A stretch of 20,163 nucleotides of DNA from Cytophagales bacterium (GCA_003500135.1 DNTA01000173.1:1-20163); one strand, 5' to 3'; positions 8,561 through 16,246 are shown, counted from the stretch's first letter. Notes: generated by a model not told the origin, from the sequence alone. Numbers and translations: made by a program.

Positions 8561-8591
8561 CAAAATGATGTTTGACTTTTTTGCTGTCAAA
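8561..8591 (-). promoter_or_regulatory. Predicted housekeeping promoter of the Hsp20-like/FMN reductase pair
   Basis: On the minus strand, TTTG (8588-8591), a 19-base spacer and TCATTTTG (8561-8568) match the Bacteroidota pattern TTTG-N19-TAnnTTTG with one mismatch. Transcription would start near 8553, about 33 bases before the coding start. This implies that the two downstream genes can be expressed apart from the aldehyde dehydrogenase. Confidence 0.5.
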
Positions 8592-8596
8592 TTGAC
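8571..8596. promoter_or_regulatory. Cluster of TTGAC/GTCAA half-sites, possible operator
   Basis: TTTGAC (8571-8576) is inverted as GTCAAA (8586-8591), and GTCAAATTGAC (8586-8596) is itself a palindrome around one central base. The sites cover the -33 element of the predicted promoter, where a regulator could act. No regulator gene adjoins, and short AT-rich palindromes arise by chance, so this is tentative. Confidence 0.3.
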
Positions 8597-8651
8597 GCTA
8601 ACCGGATCAGGTACTGACAGGTTTTCATCATGATGTGGTGAGGATAACTTA

Positions 8652-10016
8652 TTAATCTACCCAAATGGTCTTTTGATTCACAAATTCCCTGATCCCCAAA
8701 TGGGACAATTCGCGACCATAACCGGATATTTTCACTCCTCCAAATGGCACATGAGGGTCCGAGGCCATCATTTTGTTTACATACACAGCGCCACATTGTA
8801 CTTTCCTGGCTACATCGATTCCTTTTGCTTCATCGGCCGTCCAAACGGAACCACCGAGCCCAAAGGGGCTATCGTTGGCCAGCTTAATCGCTTCTTTTGT
8901 ATTGTCAGCTATCATTACGGTAGCTACAGGTCCGAACAACTCTTCATCATAAGCGGGCATACCAGGCTTAACATCAGTTAAAATAAGAGGGGCGAAATGC
9001 GCATTTTGCGGCCTGTCACCCAATTCGCCATACGCAAGACTGGCTCCTTTTTGAATAGACTTATCTACCTGATCGTAAAGTTCCTGTGCCAGATCTGTCC
9101 GGGCCATACTGGCATAATCCGTAGAGGAATCCATAGGATCACCTTTTCGCAGGTTTTTAATTTCATCTTTAAAAGCATTCAAAAAATCCTCAGCGATATC
9201 TTTTTCAATAATAAACCGCTTTGCGGCAATGCAACTCTGGCCGCAATTGATCATTCGCGACTTGGCGGCTATCTGGGCTGTTTTTTGGATGGGTGCATCG
9301 GCTAAAACTATAAAGGGATCTGAGCCTCCCAGTTCCAGCACGGACTTTTTAATGTTCTTGCCCGCCTGTGAGGCCACCGCTGAACCGGCGCCTTCGCTTC
9401 CTGTTAACGTAACGGCTTTTACATGCGAATGGTCAATGACATCTGATACGCTACCTGATTTTATCTTTAGGTTTTGGAATAAACCTTCAGGGAACCCGGC
9501 TTTTATAAAAGTTTCCTGGATGATCTCAGCGCACATCATGACATTAGATGCGTGTTTGAGCAATCCGGCATTTCCTGCCATCAGTCCGGGCGCGGCAAAG
9601 CGGTAAACCTGCCATAGAGGAAAATTCCAGGGCATAACTGCCAGTACCACGCCTAGGGGAGCATACTGTATAAAAGCTTTTCCCTCCGGAACGGTAAGGT
9701 CCTCATCGCTAAGGAATTTAGAGGCATTTTGGGCATAATAGTCACATACTGTGGCACATTTTTCCACCTCGGCCAGCGATTCACTTATCACTTTCCCCAT
9801 TTCACGGGTCATCGTTTCTGCGTATGGCTGCTTATTTTCACGCAGTACCTCAGCACATTTATGCATGTGCTTTGCACGTTCTTCAAAGCTCGTTTCACGC
9901 CAGTTGAGGTATGCCTGGTGGGCCGATTCTATCTTTTGCCTGGTTTCCTCAGGTTTTTCTTCTTCAAAAGTACTGAGAATTTCTCCATTAAATGGATTAA
10001 CTGATTGCAGGGACAT
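8652..10016 (-). CDS. Aldehyde dehydrogenase, succinate-semialdehyde dehydrogenase type
   Basis: NAD(P)-dependent cytoplasmic enzyme that oxidises an aldehyde to its acid. It has 454 residues, matching the shorter Sad/GabD-like succinate-semialdehyde dehydrogenases. The cofactor-region motif MPWNFPLWQ is at 128-136, with N131 aligning with the catalytic Asn. LELGGSDPFIV at 227-237 holds the general-base Glu (E228). NCGQSCIAAKRFI at 257-269 holds the nucleophile C262. EELFGPVATV follows near 359, and the C-terminus is NQKTIWVD. Succinate semialdehyde is the likely substrate by resemblance only. No gabT neighbour is present to support GABA degradation. The start is set by AAAAGGAG at 10023-10030. 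It overlaps the end of the EI24-like gene by 20 bases, so the two are probably co-transcribed. Confidence 0.93.
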   Translation of the reverse strand: MSLQSVNPFNGEILSTFEEEKPEETRQKIESAHQAYLNWRETSFEERAKHMHKCAEVLRENKQPYAETMTREMGKVISESLAEVEKCATVCDYYAQNASKFLSDEDLTVPEGKAFIQYAPLGVVLAVMPWNFPLWQVYRFAAPGLMAGNAGLLKHASNVMMCAEIIQETFIKAGFPEGLFQNLKIKSGSVSDVIDHSHVKAVTLTGSEGAGSAVASQAGKNIKKSVLELGGSDPFIVLADAPIQKTAQIAAKSRMINCGQSCIAAKRFIIEKDIAEDFLNAFKDEIKNLRKGDPMDSSTDYASMARTDLAQELYDQVDKSIQKGASLAYGELGDRPQNAHFAPLILTDVKPGMPAYDEELFGPVATVMIADNTKEAIKLANDSPFGLGGSVWTADEAKGIDVARKVQCGAVYVNKMMASDPHVPFGGVKISGYGRELSHLGIREFVNQKTIWVD

Positions 10017-10779
10017 ATACTTCTCCTTTTTTGTCTATCGAATCAAATGATAATATTGATGCTACCAATGCCAATAGAGGGGCAAAAAGTATTCCGATCA
10101 ATGGGACTAATAGGAGAAAGTTAAATATCACGCCATTGCCCAGCACCATGCCAGGGTGATGTGTGATTAGCTCGTGGCTTTCTTTTTCTTGCAATTGTGC
10201 ATAGAAGTTCCTGAAATCAGCCAATGCGGAAGCAAAAAAGAAGCTTTCGACAATAAAAAGAAATATAGGCGCCAGAGGCAATAGCCATGTGATAGTCAAT
10301 GTAAAAATGACGACACATAGGCTCAGTAAAATTTCCATGAAAAAATTTTTAGCTCCGGTACGCATAGCCCTGAAAATGGCTAAAGTAAAATGCCTGGTAT
10401 GAAACTTATGCCTGACCCCGGTTAATTTGCAAAGTACTATTTCGGTAATGAACACATACACCGGGGCATAGAATATCAAGATGATATACCGGTAGATTTT
10501 CAGGTAGAAGAATAAAACAAAACCTTTGATCAGAAGCGAAATAACAATTTCCAGAAAGTTGCTGAGTGATGACAGATCGTGAGAGAGGTTGATCTTTACT
10601 AAAAAAGCATTGGAAAGCCAGCCCGAAGTAAGCCATGCCAGATAGCCTACAAATAGGGCAGCAAGTAAGTTTAATATAGATGGATAGAGCAAAAAACTGT
10701 ATAACCTATTCTTATCGATAAAACGAAAAGCATGGACATAGAATTGTATGGCTTTGACCATCTCCCTGTAAAAAGTCAT
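9997..10779 (-). CDS. EI24/CysZ-like integral membrane protein
   Basis: Protein of 260 residues with hydrophobic blocks at about 26-50, 75-112, 146-180 and 216-244. The last may contain two spans or a re-entrant hairpin. The N-terminus FYREMVKAIQFYVHAFRFI and the later YAPVYVFITEIV fit the EI24 domain (also in bacterial CysZ, a sulfate permease). No sulfate-assimilation gene is nearby, so sulfate transport is not supported here. The C-terminal 20 bases overlap the aldehyde dehydrogenase start and contain its Shine-Dalgarno. It is the first gene of the leftward unit, diverging from the esterase gene across 109 bases. Confidence 0.75.
   Translation of the reverse strand: MTFYREMVKAIQFYVHAFRFIDKNRLYSFLLYPSILNLLAALFVGYLAWLTSGWLSNAFLVKINLSHDLSSLSNFLEIVISLLIKGFVLFFYLKIYRYIILIFYAPVYVFITEIVLCKLTGVRHKFHTRHFTLAIFRAMRTGAKNFFMEILLSLCVVIFTLTITWLLPLAPIFLFIVESFFFASALADFRNFYAQLQEKESHELITHHPGMVLGNGVIFNFLLLVPLIGILFAPLLALVASILSFDSIDKKGEVYVPAIS
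10023..10030 (-). promoter_or_regulatory. Shine-Dalgarno sequence of the aldehyde dehydrogenase gene
   Basis: On the minus strand this reads AAAAGGAG, six bases before the ATG at 10016. It sits inside the end of the EI24-like coding sequence. Confidence 0.7.
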
Positions 10780-10888
10780 CCCTTTGTCTTTTTTGTAATA
10801 TAATAAAATTAAGTTTTATAAGAATACAATTTGTATCTTCCCTGAGGTTTATATATTGCCAAGTTTTTAATTTAAATTCCATTTTACC

Positions 10889-11782
10889 ATGACAAATCAC
10901 ATGTTTCGTTACTTATTAGGATTATTTTGTTGTTTGACGTTCGTATTTCAAGAAGGCAAAGCGCAGCATAGTGTAATTAATGAAGACCTGAGCCGGCAGA
11001 GCAAGTATATGAAAGGCGGGGTGAAGTACTCCGTTTATCTTCCGGAGGGTTATGATTCTTCCACGCGATATTATCCTGTTCTGTATTTATTGCACGGGTA
11101 CACCGACGATGACAGCGGATGGATTCAGTTCGGGGAAGTTCAGCACATTGCTGATCAGGAGATAGCATTGGGAAGCGCTACACCCATGATCATAATTATG
11201 CCCGATGCCGGTGTGACCTGGTACATTGATGACCACAAAGATGAGTTTCAGTACAGTAAAATGCTGATCGAAGAATTAATTCCCCAGGTAGAAGAAAAGT
11301 TTCGTGTGAGGAAAGGAAAACAGTTCAGGGCCGTGGCAGGCTTGTCAATGGGCGGTTATGGCGCTTTACACCTCGCCATGCGCCATACCGATGTGTTCAG
11401 TTCCTGCATAGCTTTTAGCGCAGCAATTTTTACCGACGAGGAATGGGTAAATATGAGTTCCGAAAGCTACAATCGCACTTTTGCCGATCTGTTTGGTGAA
11501 GATCTACAGGGTGACGACCGAATGACTGACCACTGGAAAAGTTTTAACCCTCTGTACATTGTCAAAAGTGCTGATTCGGTCAGGCTCAATAGTGTGGATT
11601 ACTACATCGATTGTGGCGATGATGACTGGCTATCAACAGGTAACGTTACCCTGCACTTAAATATGCGCGAGGCAGGCATTGAACACGAATTCAGAATGAG
11701 GCAGGGCGGCCATGAATGGTCATATTGGAGGAGTGGCCTTGTAGATGCCCTGACGTTTATAACCATGCGTTTTCATCGGTAG
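10889..11782 (+). CDS. Secreted alpha/beta-hydrolase, putative esterase (esterase D-like)
   Basis: Exported serine hydrolase of 297 residues. A signal peptide is likely at 1-25 (hydrophobic YLLGLFCCLTFVF at 8-20, possible cleavage after KAQ). The putative-esterase fold follows: YPVLYLLHGYTDDDSGW at 62-78 (oxyanion region), GLSMGGYGALHLAMR at 151-165 with nucleophile S153, DCGDDDWL at 241-248 with the likely acid among D244-D246, and GGHEWSYW at 273-280 with catalytic H275. Relatives include S-formylglutathione hydrolase, antigen 85 and feruloyl or enterochelin esterases. The signal peptide argues against formaldehyde detoxification and for an envelope or extracellular ester substrate. ATG 10901 is an equally good start. 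The upstream 109 bases are AT-rich without a convincing promoter. Confidence 0.88.
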   Translation: MTNHMFRYLLGLFCCLTFVFQEGKAQHSVINEDLSRQSKYMKGGVKYSVYLPEGYDSSTRYYPVLYLLHGYTDDDSGWIQFGEVQHIADQEIALGSATPMIIIMPDAGVTWYIDDHKDEFQYSKMLIEELIPQVEEKFRVRKGKQFRAVAGLSMGGYGALHLAMRHTDVFSSCIAFSAAIFTDEEWVNMSSESYNRTFADLFGEDLQGDDRMTDHWKSFNPLYIVKSADSVRLNSVDYYIDCGDDDWLSTGNVTLHLNMREAGIEHEFRMRQGGHEWSYWRSGLVDALTFITMRFHR

Positions 11783-11808
11783 GCAAAATATAACTAAATA
11801 CTTAAGGT

Positions 11809-11858
11809 TATTATACATGATAATATTTGTTTTTTTGATTTAAATTCCATATCATGTA
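11809..11858. repeat. Overlapping inverted repeats between the esterase and CBS genes
   Basis: TATTAT (11809-11814) pairs with ATAATA (11820-11825), shortly before a T7 run (11830-11836), making a weak AT-only terminator for the esterase gene. TACATGATA (11814-11822) also pairs perfectly with TATCATGTA (11850-11858). The two foldings share bases and exclude each other. Significance is uncertain because the sequence is AT-rich. Confidence 0.35.
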
Positions 11859-11864
11859 AATCCG
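11834..11864 (+). promoter_or_regulatory. Weak candidate promoter for the CBS-domain gene
   Basis: TTTG (11834-11837), a 19-base spacer and TAAATCCG (11857-11864) fit the Bacteroidota pattern at spacing and four of six -7 positions. It would give a leader of about 50 bases. Weak evidence. Confidence 0.28.
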
Positions 11865-11920
11865 ACAAAAATTAAGAAGGGTTTTTAAAAGCTGATTGTT
11901 ACACTAAAAAAGGATACATC

Positions 11921-12382
11921 ATGAATTTTACACCCAAGATGGAAATGAAGACTAGAGAGCAGGAGAAGAGGAAGTATGAACCGGTAACCAGGTACATGGC
12001 TACGGATCTGATTACATTTTCTCCAGAGGACGAGATTGGATTTGTCATAGACAAACTCATGAAGAATAAGATATCTGGCGCCCCTGTCTTAAACGACAAG
12101 GATGAACTGGTAGGCTTGATATCCGAGCAGGATTGCCTTCGGGTGATCATTGACAGTGTTTACTACAATCAGCCAATTTCCAAACACCGGGTGAAAGATT
12201 ATATGACAACACATATTAAATCAGTATCGGTAACGGAAGATGTGGTAGATGTAGCGAACAAGTTTTTATCCAATCGCTTCAGAAGATTCCCTGTGGTAGA
12301 CGAGAAAGGTCGATTACTGGGTCAGGTAAGTAAGCGGGATATACTCAAAGCAGCACAGAGTATGAATATTACAACCTGGTAA
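11921..12382 (+). CDS. Two-CBS-domain protein
   Basis: Protein of 153 residues made of a charged N-terminus (1-22) and a tandem CBS pair (Bateman module). CBS1 is at about 24-80 (VTRYMATDLITFSPEDEI, ISGAPVLNDKDELVGLISE, QDCL) and CBS2 at about 93-148 (DYMTTHIKSVSVTED, RRFPVVDEKGRLLGQVSKRD, IL). Each ends with the S-x-x-D motif typical of adenosine-ligand binding (SEQD, SKRD). Such stand-alone pairs sense adenine nucleotides or related ligands and control a partner protein, not identifiable here. No signal peptide or catalytic domain is present. Weak AAAGGA at 11909-11914 precedes the ATG. Met 7 or Met 9 are possible alternative starts. Confidence 0.9.
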   Translation: MNFTPKMEMKTREQEKRKYEPVTRYMATDLITFSPEDEIGFVIDKLMKNKISGAPVLNDKDELVGLISEQDCLRVIIDSVYYNQPISKHRVKDYMTTHIKSVSVTEDVVDVANKFLSNRFRRFPVVDEKGRLLGQVSKRDILKAAQSMNITTW

Positions 12383-12414
12383 AATTCATTCGCCTTTAGT
12401 TGAATTAGAAATAG

Positions 12415-12449
12415 ATGGAGTGAACCAATCGGTTTGCTCCATTTTTTTT
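12415..12449 (+). terminator. Intrinsic terminator after the CBS-domain gene
   Basis: Stem arms 12415-12426 and 12431-12442 pair over 12 bp (ATGGAG...CTCCAT, two G-U pairs in the middle) with the four-base loop AATC, followed directly by seven T. It separates the CBS gene from rmuC. Confidence 0.88.
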
Positions 12450-12459
12450 GTAGGCCTGC

Positions 12460-12490
12460 TTTGCGAAAGCACGGTTATAGCCTACATTTG
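12460..12490 (+). promoter_or_regulatory. Housekeeping promoter of rmuC
   Basis: TTTG (12460-12463), a 19-base spacer and TACATTTG (12483-12490) match the Bacteroidota consensus TTTG-N19-TAnnTTTG at every defined position. The predicted transcript starts only about 10-13 bases before the ATG at 12508, giving a very short leader. The -33 element lies in a small hairpin, GCTTTgcgAAAGC. Confidence 0.75.
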
Positions 12491-12507
12491 CGTAGTATTT
12501 TTAAGAT

Positions 12508-13851
12508 ATGGATGTAATATATTTTGTCTCCGGAATAGCAATTGGGTCACTCGCAAGCTGGTTCATCATAACGCGTTTAATCAGCGCCAGCAGAAAATTT
12601 ACCGATGAGGAATTCTCATCCCTTCAGGAAAATGCCAAACAGCTCGAGCTCGAGCTTCAGCGTTATCGGGAAAAAAGTGAAGGCCTGGGCAATGATTTGT
12701 CTGGGACTAAAGACGCTTTGGAAAAAGAAAGACAGGAGGTGATTCGTTTGAACAACTCATTATCCCGAAGAGAGTCGGAATTTAAACATCTCAACGAGAG
12801 GCTGCAGGAACAAAAAGAAGAAGTAGCGCAACTTCAGCAAAAGTTTGCAGTGGAGTTTAAAAACCTGGCCAACGAGATACTGGAGGAAAAGAGCAAGAAG
12901 TTCACCGATCAGAATAAAGTTCAGCTTTCCGAGATACTGAATCCTTTAAAGGAAAAAATAGGGGAATTTGAAAAGAAGGTAGAGCAGACAAATAAGGAAA
13001 GCATTGACCGGAATGCCTCTCTGAAAGAACAGCTGAAGCAGTTAAGCGAATTAAATAAACAGATTACCAAGGATGCCGAAAACCTGACCAAAGCGCTGAA
13101 AGGCGATAGCAAAACCCAGGGAAACTGGGGCGAGATGCAGCTCGAAGGTATTTTACGCCATGCCGGTCTTGAGAAAGACGTTCATTACTTCAAAGAACAA
13201 AATTATAAAACGGAAGAAAACCTCAATCAGAGGCTCGACTATGTGATCAAGCTACCTGATGATAAATTCCTGGTTTTGGATTCGAAGGTATCCCTTACGG
13301 CCTATGCTAACTTTTTTGAGGAAACCGATGACGCCAAAAAGGAAGAGTACCTCAAACAACATCTGGCAAGCGTTAAGGGGCACATTAAAATGCTTAGCGG
13401 CAAGAATTATCAATCGCTTTATGAAATCAATCAGCCTGATTATGTCATGATGTTTGTGGCTAATGAACCGGCTTTGACCACCGCACTTCGCGAAGATGCT
13501 AACCTGTACGAAGATGCCCTGGATAAAAATATCGTTTTGGTATCGACAACCACTTTGCTGGCTACGCTACGTACGATCTCGTACATCTGGAAGCAGGATC
13601 TACAAAATAAAAATGCCCTCGAAATTGCCCGCCAGGCAGGGGCTTTATATGATAAATTCAAAAATTTCACAGACGATCTGATCAAGGTGGGCAACAACCT
13701 GAAGTCGACTCAAAAGAGCTACGAAGATGCCATGAATAAATTATATGATGGTAAGGATAACCTGATTAGAAAATCCGAGCGTCTGAAAGAGTTAGGTGCA
13801 AAAGCAAGTAAAAATATGGATCAGAGATTGCTAGACAGGGCAACTGAATAA
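12508..13851 (+). CDS. rmuC: RmuC-family DNA recombination-limiting protein
   Basis: Member of the RmuC family, which in E. coli limits short-repeat inversions and has a nuclease-like fold. It has 447 residues. One N-terminal membrane segment is at 4-24 (IYFVSGIAIGSLASWFIITRL), followed by a long coiled coil (about 32-195) and the RmuC domain (about 200-400). That domain contains QGNWGEMQLEGILRHAGL at 204-221, DYVIKLP at 244-250, LVLDSKVSLTAY at 255-266 (PD-(D/E)xK-like D258 and K260) and DYVMMFVANEPAL at 311-323. The domain order and length fit the family. It has its own promoter and a terminator upstream, so it starts a transcript. The groES-like gene follows after 66 bases without a terminator. 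Confidence 0.92.
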   Translation: MDVIYFVSGIAIGSLASWFIITRLISASRKFTDEEFSSLQENAKQLELELQRYREKSEGLGNDLSGTKDALEKERQEVIRLNNSLSRRESEFKHLNERLQEQKEEVAQLQQKFAVEFKNLANEILEEKSKKFTDQNKVQLSEILNPLKEKIGEFEKKVEQTNKESIDRNASLKEQLKQLSELNKQITKDAENLTKALKGDSKTQGNWGEMQLEGILRHAGLEKDVHYFKEQNYKTEENLNQRLDYVIKLPDDKFLVLDSKVSLTAYANFFEETDDAKKEEYLKQHLASVKGHIKMLSGKNYQSLYEINQPDYVMMFVANEPALTTALREDANLYEDALDKNIVLVSTTTLLATLRTISYIWKQDLQNKNALEIARQAGALYDKFKNFTDDLIKVGNNLKSTQKSYEDAMNKLYDGKDNLIRKSERLKELGAKASKNMDQRLLDRATE

Positions 13852-13917
13852 TATTTGCTTACCCATTATTTTTTGGGAACTTTAATGTATGAGTAATCCT
13901 TATTTTATTTAGAAATT

Positions 13918-14298
13918 ATGGAACTGACATCAGATAATAAATTGAAGAATTTGATTGTAGTTGGCGACAGGGTACTGATCAGGCCAAAAAAGGTGGAGGA
14001 AAAAACGAAGTCGGGTTTGTATTTACCCCCGGGTGTACAGGAAAAAGAAAAAATCCAGTCGGGTTATGTGATCAAAACAGGCCCCGGCTATCCGCTACCC
14101 CTTCCGACTGATGAGGATGAGCCCTGGAAAGAAGTGGAAGAAAAAGTGAAATATATTCCTCTTCAGGCCAAAGAAGGCGATTTGGCCATTTTCCTGATGA
14201 AAGGGGCATATGAAGTGCTGTACGAGGGAGAGAAACTTTTTATCGTGCCACAGTCTTCCATTTTAATGCTCGAAAGGGAAGAAGGGTTATTCGATTAG
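13918..14298 (+). CDS. GroES-like co-chaperonin with enlarged loop
   Basis: Protein of 126 residues related to the 10 kDa chaperonin GroES (about 97 residues), which caps GroEL. The core matches: VVGDRVLIRPKKVEEKTKSG at 14-33, corresponding to the first strand plus mobile loop, with SGLYLP at 32-37 in place of the usual hydrophobic loop tip. Then come SGYVIKTGPG at 48-57, EGDLAIFLMKGAYEVLYEG at 86-104 and FIVPQSSILMLE at 108-119. Two differences stand out: an N-terminal extension of about 11 residues, and a longer stretch at about 58-83 (PL, PLPTDEDEPWKEVEEKV) where GroES has its short roof loop. No groEL is adjacent. It could be a second, specialised co-chaperonin. It may be co-transcribed with rmuC. 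Confidence 0.82.
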   Translation: MELTSDNKLKNLIVVGDRVLIRPKKVEEKTKSGLYLPPGVQEKEKIQSGYVIKTGPGYPLPLPTDEDEPWKEVEEKVKYIPLQAKEGDLAIFLMKGAYEVLYEGEKLFIVPQSSILMLEREEGLFD

Positions 14299-14316
14299 AA
14301 TCATTTTAACAGCAAT

Positions 14317-14345
14317 AAAAAAAGGCGGATTTGAGCCCGCCTTTT
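14317..14345. terminator. Bidirectional terminator between groES-like gene and htpG
   Basis: AAAAGGCGG (14320-14328) pairs perfectly with CCGCCTTTT (14337-14345) around an eight-base loop. An A7 run at the left side (14317-14323) becomes a U tract on the minus strand, and T4 follows on the plus strand. It suits the two convergent genes. Confidence 0.85.
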
Positions 14346-14365
14346 GTGTTATTTGAAATTATCTG

Positions 14366-16246
14366 TTATTTCTCTTCTGTGATCAGTTGAACGCTTCGCT
14401 TCACAAACTCAGTCAAAGCCGCCCCGGAAAGCATACCCTGCGATAGCAGAGCCAGTTCAAAGGCCTCTTTGGCCAGCGCTTTCTTCTGATCTTCACTTTC
14501 AGCTTTCAATATTTTGCCGATCAGGGCATGGTTGCCATTGATCACAACATTGTAATTATCGGGCATATCGCCAAACATGGCCATACCGCCACCGCCTGAT
14601 GCCTGCATGTCTTTCATACGTCGCATAAACTCGTTCATGGTAATCACCACGGGCATTTCATCGGGCGACAGGGCATCTACAGTGATCTGGCTCGGCGTTT
14701 GGGAAATGGATTCTTCGAAGATCTTCTTCACGGCATCCTGGTCGTCTTTCGACAGTACGCTCTCCTTTTTCTCATCTTTCTCTACCAGATTATCTGCAAT
14801 ATCGGCATCCACACGTTTCCAGGTGGCTTTTTCCAGCTTCATTTCCACGCTGTTGATAAAGTGTGAGTCGATCATGCCATCCATTTTCAACACTACATAT
14901 CCTTTGTTTTTGGCATTTTCGATGTAGCTGTGTTGCTTTTCCAGTTCGGTGGTATACAGGTAAACAAGCTGGCCGTTTTTATCCGTCTGATTGTCTTTTA
15001 CGGCTTCTTTAAATTCTTCAATCGTATACTTCTTGCCTTCAGTCGATTCAAGCAGCAGGAATTTCTCTGCTTTTTCGTAAAACTTATCTTCGGTCATCAT
15101 GCCGTATTTTACGAAAATACTCAGGCTTTCCCACTTTTGTTCATACACCTCGCGGTCTTTTTTGAACAGTTCGCCCAGTTTGTCGGCTACCTTTTTAGTA
15201 ATGTGGTTATTGATCTTCTTCACATTGGAGTCCGATTGCAGGTAGCTTCTCGAAACATTTAATGGGATGTCGGGAGAGTCGATCACTCCGTGGAGTAAAA
15301 TCAGGAATTCGGGAACGATGTCCTTTACATCATCGGTAATAAACACCTGCTTGGAATACAACTGGATTTTATTGCGGTTCGCCTCAAACTCATTTTTGAT
15401 CTTAGGGAAGTAAAGAATTCCGGTAAGATTAAACGGATAATCCACATTGAGGTGGATCCAGAAAAGCGGATCTTCCGCCATTGGGTACAACTCGCGATAA
15501 AAATTGAGGTAGTCTTCATCTTTTAGATCGGTCGGCGTTTTGGTCCACAGTGGAATGGTGTCGTTAATGACATTGTCTTTCTTGACCTTCTTCTCTTTTT
15601 CTCCTTCCTTAACCGTTTCTTCTTTTGTGCCGAACACAACAGGCACCGGCAAAAACTTGCAGTACTTATTAAGAATTTGTGTGACTTTGTGATCTTCGAG
15701 AAACTCCTCGTTGTCTTTATCGATGTATAATACCACATCGGTACCTACCGTTTTACGCTTGGAAGGTGATATTTCAAATTCGGTGCTTCCGTCACAAGTC
15801 CACTGCGCTGCTTCTGCTCCTTCCTGATATGATTTTGTGACGATTTTGACCTTTTTGGCAACCATAAAGGCCGAGTAGAAACCCAGGCCGAACATACCTA
15901 TGATCTGGCGCTCATCCCCTTTTTCCTTGTACTTTTCAATAAAGTCGGTGGCGCCTGAAAAGGCGATCTGGTTGATATATTTTTTTATCTCATCTGCCGT
16001 CATACCGATACCATTGTCTGACACGGTAATGGTCTTGGCCTTTTTATCTACTTTCACGGTTACCTTTTGCTCAGGCAATTCACCCTTGAACTCGCCTATG
16101 GAAGCCAGCCGTTGCATTTTTTGCGAAGCATCCACCGCATTGGAAACCAGTTCACGGAGAAATATTTCATGATCGGAATACAGGAACTTTTTGATGATCG
16201 GAAATATATTCTCGGTGTGGATCGAAATAGTACCTTTCTCTTGCAT
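14366..16246 (-). CDS. htpG: HtpG, bacterial Hsp90 chaperone
   Basis: ATP-dependent dimeric chaperone of 626 residues, close to the 624 of E. coli HtpG. The N-terminal ATPase domain shows FLRELVSNAVDASQKM at 29-44 (E32 catalytic, N36 for Mg-ATP), DNGIGM at 77-82, GMFGLGFYSAFMVA at 117-130 and VGTDVVLYI at 167-175. A lysine- and glutamate-rich segment lies at about 206-225. The middle domain carries LNVSRSYLQSD at 329-339 with the catalytic-loop Arg R333. The C-terminal domain has the exposed Met-rich helix at 537-559 (MNEFMRRMKDMQ, GGGGMAMFG). The eukaryotic MEEVD tail is absent, as expected for bacteria. It diverges from the next gene across 155 bases. I see no CIRCE element and no confident promoter there. 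Confidence 0.97.
   Translation of the reverse strand: MQEKGTISIHTENIFPIIKKFLYSDHEIFLRELVSNAVDASQKMQRLASIGEFKGELPEQKVTVKVDKKAKTITVSDNGIGMTADEIKKYINQIAFSGATDFIEKYKEKGDERQIIGMFGLGFYSAFMVAKKVKIVTKSYQEGAEAAQWTCDGSTEFEISPSKRKTVGTDVVLYIDKDNEEFLEDHKVTQILNKYCKFLPVPVVFGTKEETVKEGEKEKKVKKDNVINDTIPLWTKTPTDLKDEDYLNFYRELYPMAEDPLFWIHLNVDYPFNLTGILYFPKIKNEFEANRNKIQLYSKQVFITDDVKDIVPEFLILLHGVIDSPDIPLNVSRSYLQSDSNVKKINNHITKKVADKLGELFKKDREVYEQKWESLSIFVKYGMMTEDKFYEKAEKFLLLESTEGKKYTIEEFKEAVKDNQTDKNGQLVYLYTTELEKQHSYIENAKNKGYVVLKMDGMIDSHFINSVEMKLEKATWKRVDADIADNLVEKDEKKESVLSKDDQDAVKKIFEESISQTPSQITVDALSPDEMPVVITMNEFMRRMKDMQASGGGGMAMFGDMPDNYNVVINGNHALIGKILKAESEDQKKALAKEAFELALLSQGMLSGAALTEFVKRSVQLITEEK

Noticed and set aside
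12420..12608. 62-codon frame spanning the terminator and rmuC promoter
   Set aside because: It would be coded through a strong terminator and promoter and into rmuC in another frame; no plausible ribosome binding site.
14930..15262. 110-codon frame antisense to htpG
   Set aside because: Phe/Leu-rich shadow of the charged htpG coding strand with no independent support.
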